From DASVBE01 sp963770375 (lineage in GTDB: Bacteria > Actinomycetota > Actinomycetes > Streptosporangiales > Streptosporangiaceae): a stretch of DNA of 64,000 nt. Positions within the stretch are counted from its first letter, which is position 1. Each line of letters opens with the position of its first letter. The stretch spans positions 1-64,000 of the forward strand of contig CAVYPM010000020.1 in NCBI GenBank assembly GCA_963770375.1, given 5' to 3'. Below, piece by piece: positions 40,611 through 50,013 of the stretch. The notes under the pieces are model-generated. The model did no database searches. It saw only the letters and a list, made by a program, of their open reading frames with translations, and was not told the origin of the DNA. The translations under genes and the position numbers were made by a program.

Positions 40611-41759
40611 CTAGGTGCGCCAGATCAGCACCAGCGCGCAGTCGTCCGAGCCCGCCCCGCCCGGCTGCAGGCTCTGCACCAGCGCCTGCGCGCCGGCCCC
40701 GAAGCCGCCGGTGACCAGCCGGTCGGCCTCGCCCAGCAGCCGGTCGATGCCCGCGTCGATGTCCAGGCCCGGCGCCTCGATCAGGCCGTCGGTGTAGAGC
40801 ATCAGGGCGTCGCCGGGCCGCAGCACCCCCTGCGCGGGCATCAGCCGCAGATCGGATACCACGCCCAGGACGATGCCGCGGGCCTCGGTGATCCGCCAGG
40901 TCCCGGCCCCCGCGTCGAACTGCGCGGCGGGCGGGTGGCCGGCCGAGCCTACCGTGTACTCCCCGGTGACCAGGTCGAGCGACAGGTGCACGGCGGTGAC
41001 GAAACCCTCGGCCCGGACCTCGGCCCGCGGGCCGCCGGGTGGCCGGGGGCGCCGCAGGTAGGCGTTGCAGGCGCCGAGGAAGTCGCCGTCCGGCACCGAG
41101 CCCAGCAGCCCGCCGAACGCGCCGGAGAGCAGCAGCGCCCTGGTGCCCGCGTCGATCCCCTTGCCGGACACGTCCACCAGCCCGACCTGGAGGGTCTTGC
41201 CGTCGAAGGCGGACACCACGAAGTCGCCGCCGAACGAGGACCCGCCGGCCGGCTGCAGCACCGAGGTGGCCTGCCAGCCGCCCGGCAGCTTGGGCAGCCG
41301 CCCCTGGTCCCGGATCCGGTCCCGCAGCTCGATCAGCATCTGGTCGCCGCGCAGCCCCTGGATGCCGAGCCTGGCCCGGGTCCGGGCCAGCACGAACGCG
41401 AACGCGGCGGTGACCACGATGGTGGTGATGATGCCGGGCCCGACCTTGCCGTGGAACGCGTCGTAGGCCAGCGTGACGGCGACCACGCCGAACAGGATCA
41501 GCAGCGCCCGGGGCCACAGCAGCAGCGCCCCGGCCAGGATGGGCAGGATCATCACGCCGGGCGCGAACCAGCTCTGCGACACGTGGACGGCCGCGACCCC
41601 GACGCCGACGGTCAGCATGGCCAGCGCCGCGCCGAGGCGGCGGTTCCTGGTGATGAACTGGCGCCGGGCCAGACCGCGCAGCCGCTCGGCCGCGGCACGC
41701 ACAGTGCGCAGCCGCGAGTGCGGTAGCGGGGACACCATGTTCGCCGACTGTATCGTCAT
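40611..41759 (-). CDS. membrane-anchored SpoIIE family PP2C phosphatase
   Basis: A 382-residue protein with three or so membrane helices at about residues 42-110 ('LGAALAMLTVGVGVAAVHV', 'MILPILAGALLLW', 'IITTIVVTAAFAFVLA') and a cytoplasmic PP2C/SpoIIE domain. Metal motifs are 'SSFGGDFVVSAFDG', 'VGLVDVSGKGIDAG' and the final 'GSDDCALVLIW'. It lacks an ATPase or sensor domain, like the small RsbU-type phosphatases of actinobacteria. It probably dephosphorylates an anti-anti-sigma factor that is encoded elsewhere. The start at 41759 is a compromise; ATG 41738 is also possible, and neither has a strong ribosome site. Confidence 0.85.
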   Translation of the reverse strand: MTIQSANMVSPLPHSRLRTVRAAAERLRGLARRQFITRNRRLGAALAMLTVGVGVAAVHVSQSWFAPGVMILPILAGALLLWPRALLILFGVVAVTLAYDAFHGKVGPGIITTIVVTAAFAFVLARTRARLGIQGLRGDQMLIELRDRIRDQGRLPKLPGGWQATSVLQPAGGSSFGGDFVVSAFDGKTLQVGLVDVSGKGIDAGTRALLLSGAFGGLLGSVPDGDFLGACNAYLRRPRPPGGPRAEVRAEGFVTAVHLSLDLVTGEYTVGSAGHPPAAQFDAGAGTWRITEARGIVLGVVSDLRLMPAQGVLRPGDALMLYTDGLIEAPGLDIDAGIDRLLGEADRLVTGGFGAGAQALVQSLQPGGAGSDDCALVLIWRT

Positions 41760-41892
41760 CACGCAGATACGGCACGTACGCAACGCGAACCCTGCCCAGC
41801 CGGGCGCAACCGGCGTCACCCTGGCGCCGCGGTCACCAGCGGCCCCATTAACCAGTCGCCCGCGGACGGGTGCCTGGGGTACGAATGCCAGC

Positions 41893-43154
41893 ATGACCGG
41901 TGCCTATCCGATCCGCCCGATCACCGAAGCCGACTGGGCCGCGTACAACGCGGTGTCCGCGCAGGCCTTTAATAACTCCGCCCCGCCCGACGAGGAACTG
42001 GACCGGGAACGGCTGGTGTTCGAGTTCGACCGCAGCCTGGCCGCCTTCGACGGCGCGGAGATCGTCGGCACGGCCTGCGCCTACAGCTTCCGGATGACGG
42101 TCCCCGGCGGGCCGCTGCCGGTGGCCGGGGTGTCGTTCGTCAGCGTGCTGCCCACCCACCGGCGGCGCGGCATCCTGTCCGCGATGATGGCCCACCAGCT
42201 GACCGGCCTGGCCGACGGCGGGGAGCCGGTGGCCGCGCTGTTCGCCTCCGAGCCCGGCATCTACGGCCGGTTCGGCTACGGCCTGGCCTCACTGAGCAAC
42301 CGGTTCCGGGTCCGCCGCGGGGACATCACGGTCGGCTCCGGCGTGCCGCCAGGGGCGGTGCCGCCGGGCGGGCCGGTCCGGCTGCGCGAGGTCAGCCTGG
42401 ACCCGCCCCCGGCCGACCTGGCCAAGGTCTACGACCAGATCCTGCCGACCCGGCCGGGCCTGTTCGCCCGGGACGACCGGTGGTGGCAGTCCGTTCTGTA
42501 CGACTCCGCGTACTGGCGCGGCAGCCGCACACCGCTGCGCTGCGTGCTGGCCGAGGACGACGGCGGGCCGTGCGGCTTCGCCACCTATTCGGTGCAGCCG
42601 TCCTGGGACAGCGACGCGCTGCCCGACTCCTCCCTGGGGATCAGGGAGCTGATGGCCACCGACGCCCGGGCCGCCGCCGCCCTCTGGTCCGACCTTCTCA
42701 GCCGGGATCTGGTCGGCGAGGTCACCGCCCGGCTCCGCCCGGCCGATGACCCGCTCCTGTACCTGGCTTCCGACCTGCGCCGGCTCCGGCCCCAGCAGTC
42801 CGACGGGCTGTGGGTGCGGCTGGTCAGGGTCGGCGAGGCCCTGTCCCGGCGGCAGTACTCCGGCCCGGTGGACGTGGTTCTCGAGGTCACCGACGGCCTG
42901 CTGCCCGCCAACTCCGGCCGCTGGCACCTGCAGGCCGGCGCCCGGCCGGCGGCAGCGCCCGCTGCGAGCGCACGACCGAGCCGGCCGACCTGGCCCTGCC
43001 GGTCGCCGCGCTCGGCGCGGCCTACCTGGGCGGCACCCCGCTGGCCGTGCTGGCCCGGGCCGGCCAGGTCGCCGAACTGCGGCCCGGCCGCCTCGCCGCG
43101 GTGTCCGCCGCCTTCTCCTGGGACCCCGCCCCCTGGTGCCCCGTGATCTTCTGA
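41893..43154 (+). pseudogene. Eis-like GNAT N-acetyltransferase, one frameshift
   Basis: A protein of about 420 residues with the Eis layout: an N-terminal GNAT domain ('VAGVSFVSVLPTHRRRGIL', the acetyl-CoA loop R/Q-x-x-G/R-x), a second GNAT-like domain and a C-terminal SCP2-like domain. The end of the family is a free carboxylate, here 'FSWDPAPWCPVIF'. Eis proteins acetylate amino groups of drugs or peptides. The first frame holds to 'GRWHLQAGARPA' (about 42945); the sense resumes in another frame with 'GGSARCERTTEPADLALPV' and the terminal block. The length is two bases over a multiple of three, so one base is missing. It is divergent from the phosphatase. Confidence 0.82.
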
Positions 43155-43230
43155 CCGCCCGCAGGACCGCCCGGGCCGCCGCGGCCCGGCGGCGCCGGCC
43201 CGGCATGCGACACTGGCCGGGGAGGCAGCC

Positions 43231-43626
43231 ATGGCCATGAAGATCACCCTGTCCGCCGCCATGCGGGCCAGGGATGTCTCGCGGCCGCAGCCCGGCGACC
43301 TGACCCAGGCCGAGGAAGCCGACGCCACGTCGGCCCGGGCGCCCCGGGTCCCGGCCGGCCGGGCCCGCGGCAACGGCCGGGACCGCAGCCCGGCCGCCGC
43401 CAGCCCGCAACCCGGCCCGTCGCCCGCCGCCAGCAACCCGGGTGCCAGCAGCAAGGGCCCGGGCAGCGGGGGCGCCGCCGCAGCGGGCAGCACTCACCCG
43501 GCCGGCCGCGCCCCCGACAGCCCCGCCGAAGCGCGCCCGGCGGGCGGAAGCCCGCCGGTCAGCAGCCCGCCCACCCCTCGCCCGCCGCGCCCGGCCGAAG
43601 GCCGCCGCCGCAGGCGGCGCCGCTAG
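43231..43626 (+). CDS. small disordered basic-tailed protein
   Basis: A 131-residue protein of mostly Pro, Ala, Gly and Ser, with the only ordered-looking part at the start ('MKITLSAAMRARDVSRPQPG'), which resembles the N-terminus of small actinobacterial proteins of unknown role. It ends in seven or eight Arg residues in a row. A ribosome site GGGGAGG lies before ATG 43231. Its 3' end overlaps the rpiB 3' end by 68 bp on the other strand. It could be real or a chance frame; the start context and biased composition slightly favour real. Confidence 0.4.
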   Translation: MAMKITLSAAMRARDVSRPQPGDLTQAEEADATSARAPRVPAGRARGNGRDRSPAAASPQPGPSPAASNPGASSKGPGSGGAAAAGSTHPAGRAPDSPAEARPAGGSPPVSSPPTPRPPRPAEGRRRRRRR

Positions 43627-44146
43627 GCCCGGCCCGCGCCGGGGCAGATCGGCGTTCCTGACCGGGCGTCCCTAGCTGCCCCGGCAGCGGCGGCAGCTTG
43701 CCGGTCGCCTCGTACTCGGCGATCATCGCCAGCCGCCGGGCGTGGCGGGCCTCGCCGGAGAACGGCGTCGCCACGAACACCTCCGCGAAGCCGACCGCCT
43801 CGGCGATGGGCTGCTCGCGGGCGCCGAGGCTGAGCACGTTGGCGTCGTTGTGCTGCCGGGCCAGACGGGCGGTCTCCCGGTTCCACGCCAGCGCGGCCCG
43901 CACGCCGCGGATCTTGTTCGCCGCGATCTGCTCGCCGTTGCCGGACCCGCCGATGACGACGCCCAGGCTGCCGGGGTCGCTGACGGTGGCGTCGGCCGCC
44001 CGCATGACGTAGGGCGGGTAGTCGTCCGCCTCGTCCAGGGACGGCGGGCCACAGTCCACCGGCTCGTGCCCGGCCCCGGCCAGCCATTCGACGATCGCGG
44101 CCTTCAGCTCAAACCCGGCGTGATCGGACCCGATGTATACGCGCAC
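43559..44146 (-). CDS. rpiB: ribose-5-phosphate isomerase B
   Basis: A RpiB/LacA-type isomerase that interconverts ribose-5-phosphate and ribulose-5-phosphate. 'VRVYIGSDHAGFELKAAI' gives the N-terminal Asp-His, 'VVIGGSGNGEQIAANKIRG' the anion-binding loop (Ser where many have Cys), and 'HNDANVLSLGAR' the conserved core. The length is 195 residues, about 35 more than usual; the normal end is near 'LPPLPGQLGTPG' and the rest is Gly/Ala-rich sequence that overlaps the convergent gene. A lost stop codon or a local indel may have lengthened it. The GTG start at 44146 fits the family exactly. Confidence 0.92.
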   Translation of the reverse strand: MRVYIGSDHAGFELKAAIVEWLAGAGHEPVDCGPPSLDEADDYPPYVMRAADATVSDPGSLGVVIGGSGNGEQIAANKIRGVRAALAWNRETARLARQHNDANVLSLGAREQPIAEAVGFAEVFVATPFSGEARHARRLAMIAEYEATGKLPPLPGQLGTPGQERRSAPARAGPSGAACGGGLRPGAAGEGWAGC

Positions 44147-44196
44147 GGGGGCCAGTCTGGCAGACCCGCCCCCGCCGCAGGCAGCCGCCGCCCAGG

Positions 44197-45618
44197 TCAG
44201 AACTGCAGCGACTTGACCTCCAGGTACTCCTCCAGGCCGGCCGCGCCCAGCTCCCGGCCGTACCCGGAGCGGCCGAACCCGCCGAACGGCGCCAGGATGT
44301 TCCACGCCCCGCCGTTGACCTCGACCTGCCCGGCCCGCAGCCGCCTGGCCACCGCCACCGCGTGGTCCTGGTCGGCCGACCAGACCGCCGCAGCCAGGCC
44401 GTACAGCGTCCCGTTGGCGATCTGGATGGCCTCGTCCTCCGAGGAGTACCCGATCACGGACAGCACCGGGCCGAAGATCTCCTCCTGGGCGATCGCCATC
44501 CCCGGCGTGACCTCCGCGAACACGGTCGGCTGCACGTAGTACCCGGTCTCCAGCCCGGGCGGCGGCTCCGCGCCCCCGGTCACCACCCGTGCCCCGTCGG
44601 CCACCCCGCGCTCGATGTAGCCGCGGACCCGGTCCCGCTGGACGGCGGACACCAGCGGGCCCAGGCGGGTGCCCTCGCTCAGCGGGTCGCCCACCGGGTA
44701 GCGCCCGGCCTCCGCCACGGCCAGGTCCACCGCTTCGGCGTACCGCCCGGCCGGCACGAGCATCCTGGTCAGCGCGCTGCAGCCCTGGCCAGAGTTGGCG
44801 AACGCCCGGGCCATTCCCCGCTCGACCGCGGTGCCCAGGTCCGCGTCGGGCAGCACCACGTTCGCCGACTTGCCGCCGAGTTCCAGCGAGACCCTCTTGA
44901 CCGTAGCCGCGGCCAGTTCCGCCACCCGCGTCCCGGCCCGGGTCGAGCCGGTGAACGACACCAGGTCCACGCCCGGGTGCCGGGCCAGGGCCTCGCCGAC
45001 CACGGGCCCGGTCCCGCAGAGCAGGTTGAAGACCCCGGCCGGCAGCCCGGCCTCGTGCACGATGCTGGCCAGCTCGTACGCGGCCAGCGGCGCGACCTCG
45101 GTGGTCTTCAGCACCATCGGGCAGCCCGCGGCCAGCGCGGCGGCCATCTTGTTGATGATCTGGTACAGCGGGTAGTTCCACGGCGTAATGGCCCCGGCCA
45201 CCCCGGCCGGCTCGCGCACGATCAGCGAGTTGCCCACCCGGTCGCCGCCGAAGTTGTAGGACCCGAGCAGCTCCACGTAGCTGGCGAGCACCGCGATCGG
45301 CGTGCCGACCTGCTCGTCCCGGGAGAACGCCAGCGGCGCACCCAGGTCCGCGGTGATCACCTCGGCCAGCGGCACGGCCCGGTCCTCGAGCCGCTGGCGG
45401 ATCGCCTCCAGGTACCGCGCCCGTTCCGCCACCGGCGTGGCCGCCCAGCCGCCGAACGCCGCCCGGGCCGCCTCCACCGCCGCGTCGACGTCGGCCGGGT
45501 GACCGGCCGGCACCTGGTCGATGACCTCCTCGGTGGCCGGGTTGATCACGTCGACGGCCTCGTCGCTGGCCGACGGCACCCACGTCCCCGCCACGTAGTT
45601 CCTGCGCATGGCGCTCAT
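44197..45618 (-). CDS. aldehyde dehydrogenase family protein
   Basis: A 473-residue NAD(P)-dependent aldehyde dehydrogenase. The NAD site is 'AITPWNYPLYQIINK', the general base Glu is in 'SLELGGKSANVV', and the catalytic Cys is in 'FANSGQGCSALTRM'. 'EEIFGPVLSVIGY' and the final 'FGGFGRSGYGRELG' are standard. The substrate is not evident. The gene lies 50 bp upstream of rpiB on the same strand and could be cotranscribed with it. The start 'MSAMRRNYVAGTW' has 'ggatga' upstream; the second Met is also possible. Confidence 0.92.
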   Translation of the reverse strand: MSAMRRNYVAGTWVPSASDEAVDVINPATEEVIDQVPAGHPADVDAAVEAARAAFGGWAATPVAERARYLEAIRQRLEDRAVPLAEVITADLGAPLAFSRDEQVGTPIAVLASYVELLGSYNFGGDRVGNSLIVREPAGVAGAITPWNYPLYQIINKMAAALAAGCPMVLKTTEVAPLAAYELASIVHEAGLPAGVFNLLCGTGPVVGEALARHPGVDLVSFTGSTRAGTRVAELAAATVKRVSLELGGKSANVVLPDADLGTAVERGMARAFANSGQGCSALTRMLVPAGRYAEAVDLAVAEAGRYPVGDPLSEGTRLGPLVSAVQRDRVRGYIERGVADGARVVTGGAEPPPGLETGYYVQPTVFAEVTPGMAIAQEEIFGPVLSVIGYSSEDEAIQIANGTLYGLAAAVWSADQDHAVAVARRLRAGQVEVNGGAWNILAPFGGFGRSGYGRELGAAGLEEYLEVKSLQF

Positions 45619-45939
45619 CCTCGCGCACCCCGGCCGGCCCGGCCACCGCCTCGGGCCGGCCCGGCCGGCCCCCGCCAGGTGCGCTAATTACTTCGCGTAA
45701 ACAGCTACCCGTAGCAAACTGTCAATTTGCGGCTACCCGGCGCACCGGGGTTAAATACGCCGCACCGCGGCTGGTCAATGCCGGGAAGTCGCAAACACGC
45801 GGGCCAATCAGCGGCATAATCCGCTAATGACCGGGGCGCAATTGATTAGCTTGCCGCGCCCGGTTAGCGGCCGTCGCAGCTCCGTCACGTCGCGACGGAA
45901 CGGCCGGATGATCTGCCGACGAAGACCCGAAGGTTCCGG
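45619..45939. other. AT-richer divergent spacer
   Basis: A 320-bp gap between the aldehyde dehydrogenase (minus) and the membrane-anchored protein (plus). It is clearly less G+C-rich than its surroundings and should hold both promoters. Seen in it: a bulged hairpin 'gtagcaaactgtcaatttgc' extending to ggctac at about 45710-45736, and a dyad TCCGTC-n7-GACGGA at 45881-45899, just before the plus-strand gene. No RNA family is recognised. Confidence 0.4.
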
Positions 45940-46566
45940 ATGACTCATAAGTCCCCGTACGCCTGGCCGTCCCCGCCGGCCCGCGCGCCGCAGCACACCG
46001 GCCAGCCGGGGAAGCTGCCCGCGCGTTTCCGCGCCCGGCGCGCGCTCAAGCTCGCCGCCGTGGCCAGCGTCTGGGTCACCGGCCTGGCCGTGGTGGTGAT
46101 CGCGGTGGCGATGGTGGCGATGACCACCGCGCCCAGCGCCCGCACCGGCCAGGCGGCCAGCGCCGGGTTCACCGCCAGCGCCGCGGCCGGCCGCGCGTCC
46201 GGCCAGGCAGGCCAGGCCAGCCAGGCCGGCCAGCCCGCGCCGCACGCCCGCGCCATCCAGCCCGCCCGGCCCGCGGTGACCAGCCTGGTGTTCTCCGGCC
46301 AGGGCAGCGCCAACACGACGCCGTTCGTCATCGGCGGGTCCGGCCGGTGGAAGGTCGCCTGGTCCTACGACTGCGGCGGCCAGGCACCGGGCCTCACGAT
46401 CCGCCAGGCCCCGGCTCCGGCCGGCCCGGCAGCGTCCGGCCTCACCGTGACCCGCTCCAGCGCGTCCGGCCACGGGGTCGCCTGGGCCGATCATGACCCC
46501 GGCCAGCACGCCCTGCGTATCAGGACCGCGTGCGCCTGGCACCTGGCCGTCACCAGCTACTCCTGA
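45940..46566 (+). CDS. membrane-anchored extracellular protein, unknown role
   Basis: A 208-residue protein with a basic cytoplasmic start, one membrane helix (about residues 37-62, 'VTGLAVVVIAVAMVAM') and an Ala/Gln/Gly-rich linker with 'GQAGQASQAGQ' repeats. A C-terminal beta domain (about 112-208) follows: 'VTSLVFSGQGSANTTPFVIG', 'WKVAWSYDCGGQ', 'LRIRTACAWHLAVTSYS'. The two Cys residues could pair outside the cell. The same 'W-x-V-x-W-x-Y-D-C' kind of domain is common in actinobacterial secreted proteins of unknown role. A terminator follows directly. Confidence 0.65.
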   Translation: MTHKSPYAWPSPPARAPQHTGQPGKLPARFRARRALKLAAVASVWVTGLAVVVIAVAMVAMTTAPSARTGQAASAGFTASAAAGRASGQAGQASQAGQPAPHARAIQPARPAVTSLVFSGQGSANTTPFVIGGSGRWKVAWSYDCGGQAPGLTIRQAPAPAGPAASGLTVTRSSASGHGVAWADHDPGQHALRIRTACAWHLAVTSYS

Positions 46567-46568
46567 CC

Positions 46569-46665
46569 GGCCGGCGAAGCCGGCCAAGCTCGCGGGCGGC
46601 CGCGGCGCTGTTTTCCCGGCGAGCGGTCGGCGCTCCCTCGTACCGTGAGCGGCGCTCGCCGGGAA
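46569..46665. terminator. two inverted repeats between convergent genes
   Basis: GGCCGGC-gaa-GCCGGCC (46569-46585) starts two bases after the membrane-protein stop. A larger perfect 13-bp dyad, ttcccggcgagcg (46613-46625) and its complement (46653-46665), lies nearer the converging gene. Together they should stop transcripts from both sides. Confidence 0.65.
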
Positions 46666-46703
46666 GGCAGCGCGCATAGCGGCCTCCCGCGAGCCAGCAA
46701 GCA

Positions 46704-47322
46704 CTAGTCGAAGATCGGGTCCCGGGTCCGGCTGCGCTTCAGCTCGAAGAACCCGTCCGTGCCCGCGATCAGCAGCAGGCCGTCCCACAGCCTCGCCGCC
46801 GCCTCGCCGCGCGGGACCGGGGACACGACCGGGCCGAAGATCGACAGCTCGCCCACCGAGATGATCGGCGTGCCCACGTCGTAGCCGACCCGCTCGATGC
46901 CCTCTTCGTGCGAGGCCCGCAGCGCGTCGTCGTACTCGGTGGAGTCATACGCCTCGATCAGGCTCGGCCGGCAGCCCCGCGTCGCCCAGCGCCGCCTCGA
47001 CCGTGGCCTTGTCCCGCTCGGCCTTGTCGTGGTGGAAGCGGGTGCCGATCGCGGTGTACAGCGGGCCCAGCACCTCCGTCCCGTGCTTCTGCTCGGCCGC
47101 GATGCAGACCCGCACCGGGCCCCACGCCTTGGCCATCGCCTCCCGGTATCTCTCGGGAAGGTCTTCCTTCTTCTCGTTCAGCACACCCAGGGACATCACG
47201 TGCCACCGGGTACGGACCGGCCGGACCTGCTCGACCTCAACCATCCACCGCGAGGTGATCCACGCCCACGGGCACAGCGGGTCAAACCAGAAATCAACGG
47301 GGGTGAGCTCCTGCTCGGGCAT
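46704..47322 (-). pseudogene. DsbA family, Rv2466c-like oxidoreductase, one frameshift
   Basis: A thioredoxin-fold protein of about 206 residues, close in outline to the mycothiol-dependent nitroreductase Rv2466c: 'PVDFWFDPLCPWAWITSRW', 'HVMSLGVLNEKKEDLPERYR', 'AWGPVRVCIAAEQKHG', and the end 'KRSRTRDPIFD'. The active site reads CPWA, so the second Cys of the CPWC type is Ala, and one-Cys chemistry is implied. The sense changes frame at 46958-46972 ('LPAE' then 'LIEAYDSTEYDDALRAS'); one extra base explains it. ATG 47322 follows GAAGGAG. It is divergent from pepN with 115 bp between. Confidence 0.8.
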
Positions 47323-47437
47323 GCACATCTCCTTCGGTTGTCTCGCCAACCGTCAGCAACCGGCCGGCCGGGCAGGGCATTCCGGTACGCGCCGTGCGAT
47401 CATGCCGGAACGGACCGTAGACAAGGAGCCCCCGGCT

Positions 47438-49972
47438 GTGGCGAACAATCTCACCCGCGACGAGGCGCGTGACCGGGCCGATCTGATCACCGTGCAGTCG
47501 TACGAGATCAGCCTGGACCTGACCGGAGGCGAGATCACGTTCCGGTCCGACACCACGATCACCTTCACTGCGGCCCAGCCCGGCGCGGCCACCTTTGCCG
47601 ACCTCGTCGCGCCGGAGGTCAGGGAAATCACCCTGAACGGCGCCCCCGTAGACCTGACAGCCGCCGTCGGCGACCGGATCCTGCTCACCGGCCTGAAAGA
47701 GGGCAGCAATGTCCTCCAGGTCGTCGCCGACTGCGCCTACTCCCGCACCGGCGAGGGCCTGCACCGGTTCACCGACCCGGCGGACAAGGGCGTCTATCTG
47801 TACTCCGACCTGGAGACGTTCGACGCGCACCGGATCTACGCCTGCTTCGACCAGCCCGACCTGAAGGCCCGCTTCAGCTTCACGGTGACCTGCCCGGACA
47901 CCTGGCTGGTGGTGTCCAACATGGCGCCGGTGACCGCCGCTGCCCCGGCCGGCCCGGGCACCGAGCGCTGGGTGTTCCCGCCGACCCCGCCGATGTCCAC
48001 CTACATCACCGCGATCGCGGCCGGCCCCTACCACCGGGTGACCGCCGACCACGACGGCATCCCGCTGGGCATCTACTGCCGCCAGTCGCTGTCCGCCTAC
48101 CTGGACCCGGACGAGATCTTCGAGGTCACCCGGCAGGGCTTCGACTACTTCCACGAGAACTTCGGGGTGCGCTACCCGTTCGGCAAGTACGACCAGCTGT
48201 TCGTGCCGGAGTACAAGGCCGGCGCGATGGAGAACGCCGGCTGCGTGACGTTCCTCGAGGACTACATCTTCCGGTCCCGGGTGACGGAGTCCGAGCGGGA
48301 GACCCGCGCCGAGACGATCCTGCACGAGATGGCCCACATGTGGTTCGGCGACCTGGTCACCATGCGCTGGTGGGACGACCTGTGGCTGAACGAGTCGTTC
48401 GCCACCTGGGCGGGCACGGTCGCGCAGGCCGAGGCCACCCGCTGGCCGGACGCGTGGACCACGTTCGCCCAGGACTGGAAGGCGTGGGCGTACCGGCAGG
48501 ACCAGCTGCCCTCCACCCACCCGATCGCGGCCGACGCGCCGGACATCGAGACGGTCGAGGTCAACTTCGACGGCATCACCTACGCCAAGGGCGCGGCCGT
48601 GCTCAAGCAGCTGGTCGCCTACGTCGGGCGGGCCAACTTCCTGGCCGGCGTCCGCGCCTACTTCGCCGAGCATGCCTGGGGCAACGCCACCCTGGCCGAC
48701 CTGCTCGGCGCCCTGACCCAGGCGTCCGGCCGGGACCTGACCTCGTGGTCCAAGCTCTGGCTGGAAACCGCCGGGGTGAACACGCTCCGCCCGGAGTTCG
48801 GGACCGGCGCCGACGGAGCGTACTCCTATTTCGACGTGCTGCAGGAAGCGGCGGAGAGCCATCCGGTGCTGCGCCCGCACCGCATCGCGGTTTCGCTGTA
48901 CGACCGCACGGATCAGGGTCTCGTCCGGCGCCGCCGGGTGGAAACCGACATCGCCGGGGACCGGACGGCCGTGCCCGAACTGGCCGGCCAGCGCCGGGCC
49001 GATCTGGTGCTGGTCAACGACGATGACCTGACCTACGCCAAGATCCGGCTGGACAGCGGCTCGCTGGCCACGCTGACCGCGGCGATCGGCGAGTTCACCG
49101 AGTCGCTCCCCGCCGCGCTGTGCTGGGCCGCGGCCTGGGACATGTGCCGGGACGCCGAGCTGCCCGCCCGGCAGTACGTGGCGCTGGTGATGTCCGGCGC
49201 GGCCTCGGTCACCGACATCCCGGTGCTGCAGTCCGTGCTCCAGCAGGCCGCGGCGGCGGCCCGCCGGTTCGCCGACCCGTCCTGGCGGGCGGCCGGCCTC
49301 AGCCAGCTCGCCGCGCGCCTGCGCGAGCTGCTGAACAGCGCTGAGCCCGGCTCGGACCGGCAGCTGACCTTCGCCCAGGCGCTGGCCAGCGTGGCCACCA
49401 GCGACGACGACCTGGCCCTGCTGGCCGGGCTGCTGGACGGCAGCGTGGCGGTCGAGGGCCTGACCGTGGACACCGAGCTGCGCTGGCAGCTGCTGCGCCG
49501 GCTGGTCAGCCGCGGCCAGGCCGGCGAGGACGCGATCGACGCCGAGCTGGACGCGGACCGGACCGACGCGGGCGAGCGGCACGCCGCGGCCTGCCGGGCC
49601 GCGCTGCCCGACCCGGCGGCCAAGGAGGAGGCCTGGGCCCTGATCACCGGCGGCCAGCTGACCAACGCGCTGTTCCGGGCCATCCTGGACGGCTTCGGCG
49701 ACCTGGACCAGGACGAGCTGCTCGCCCCGTACCAGGAGCGCTACTACGCCGTGGTCGGCGAGCTGTGGCAGACCTGGAGCTCGGACATGGCCCAGCGGTT
49801 CGCCGAGGTCGCCTACCCGCGCCGGGTGGTCACGGCCGACGCCATCGCGATGACCGACGACTACGTGGCCAGGACGAACCCGCCCGCCGCGCTGCGCCGC
49901 CTGCTCACCGAGGGCCGCGACGACGTGGCCCGCGCGCTGCGCTGCCGCGAACGGGACGCCGCGGCCGGCTGA
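47438..49972 (+). CDS. pepN: aminopeptidase N (M1 metallopeptidase)
   Basis: A zinc aminopeptidase of the M1 family, 844 residues from GTG 47438; the Streptomyces PepN is about 857. It has the exopeptidase motif 'KAGAMENAG' and the zinc motif 'LHEMAHMWFGDLVTMRWWDD' with the third ligand Glu in 'WLNESFA'. The N-terminal 'NNLTRDEARDRADLITVQSY' and the ERAP1-like C-terminal helical domain are typical. It removes N-terminal residues from peptides in the cytoplasm. GTG 47438 follows AAGGAG; an in-frame ATG at 47402 lacks a ribosome site. The stop is followed at once by a strong hairpin. Confidence 0.95.
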   Translation: MANNLTRDEARDRADLITVQSYEISLDLTGGEITFRSDTTITFTAAQPGAATFADLVAPEVREITLNGAPVDLTAAVGDRILLTGLKEGSNVLQVVADCAYSRTGEGLHRFTDPADKGVYLYSDLETFDAHRIYACFDQPDLKARFSFTVTCPDTWLVVSNMAPVTAAAPAGPGTERWVFPPTPPMSTYITAIAAGPYHRVTADHDGIPLGIYCRQSLSAYLDPDEIFEVTRQGFDYFHENFGVRYPFGKYDQLFVPEYKAGAMENAGCVTFLEDYIFRSRVTESERETRAETILHEMAHMWFGDLVTMRWWDDLWLNESFATWAGTVAQAEATRWPDAWTTFAQDWKAWAYRQDQLPSTHPIAADAPDIETVEVNFDGITYAKGAAVLKQLVAYVGRANFLAGVRAYFAEHAWGNATLADLLGALTQASGRDLTSWSKLWLETAGVNTLRPEFGTGADGAYSYFDVLQEAAESHPVLRPHRIAVSLYDRTDQGLVRRRRVETDIAGDRTAVPELAGQRRADLVLVNDDDLTYAKIRLDSGSLATLTAAIGEFTESLPAALCWAAAWDMCRDAELPARQYVALVMSGAASVTDIPVLQSVLQQAAAAARRFADPSWRAAGLSQLAARLRELLNSAEPGSDRQLTFAQALASVATSDDDLALLAGLLDGSVAVEGLTVDTELRWQLLRRLVSRGQAGEDAIDAELDADRTDAGERHAAACRAALPDPAAKEEAWALITGGQLTNALFRAILDGFGDLDQDELLAPYQERYYAVVGELWQTWSSDMAQRFAEVAYPRRVVTADAIAMTDDYVARTNPPAALRRLLTEGRDDVARALRCRERDAAAG

Positions 49973-49984
49973 CGACGGCGGCCG

Positions 49985-50012
49985 CGCCGCGGCGGCTCAG
50001 GCCGCCGCGGCG
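49985..50012. terminator. bidirectional hairpin between pepN and malQ
   Basis: A perfect 12-bp stem (49985-49996 with 50001-50012) and loop TCAG. It begins 12 bp after the pepN stop and ends one base before the malQ stop, so it suits both converging genes. Confidence 0.75.
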
Positions 50013-50013
50013 C

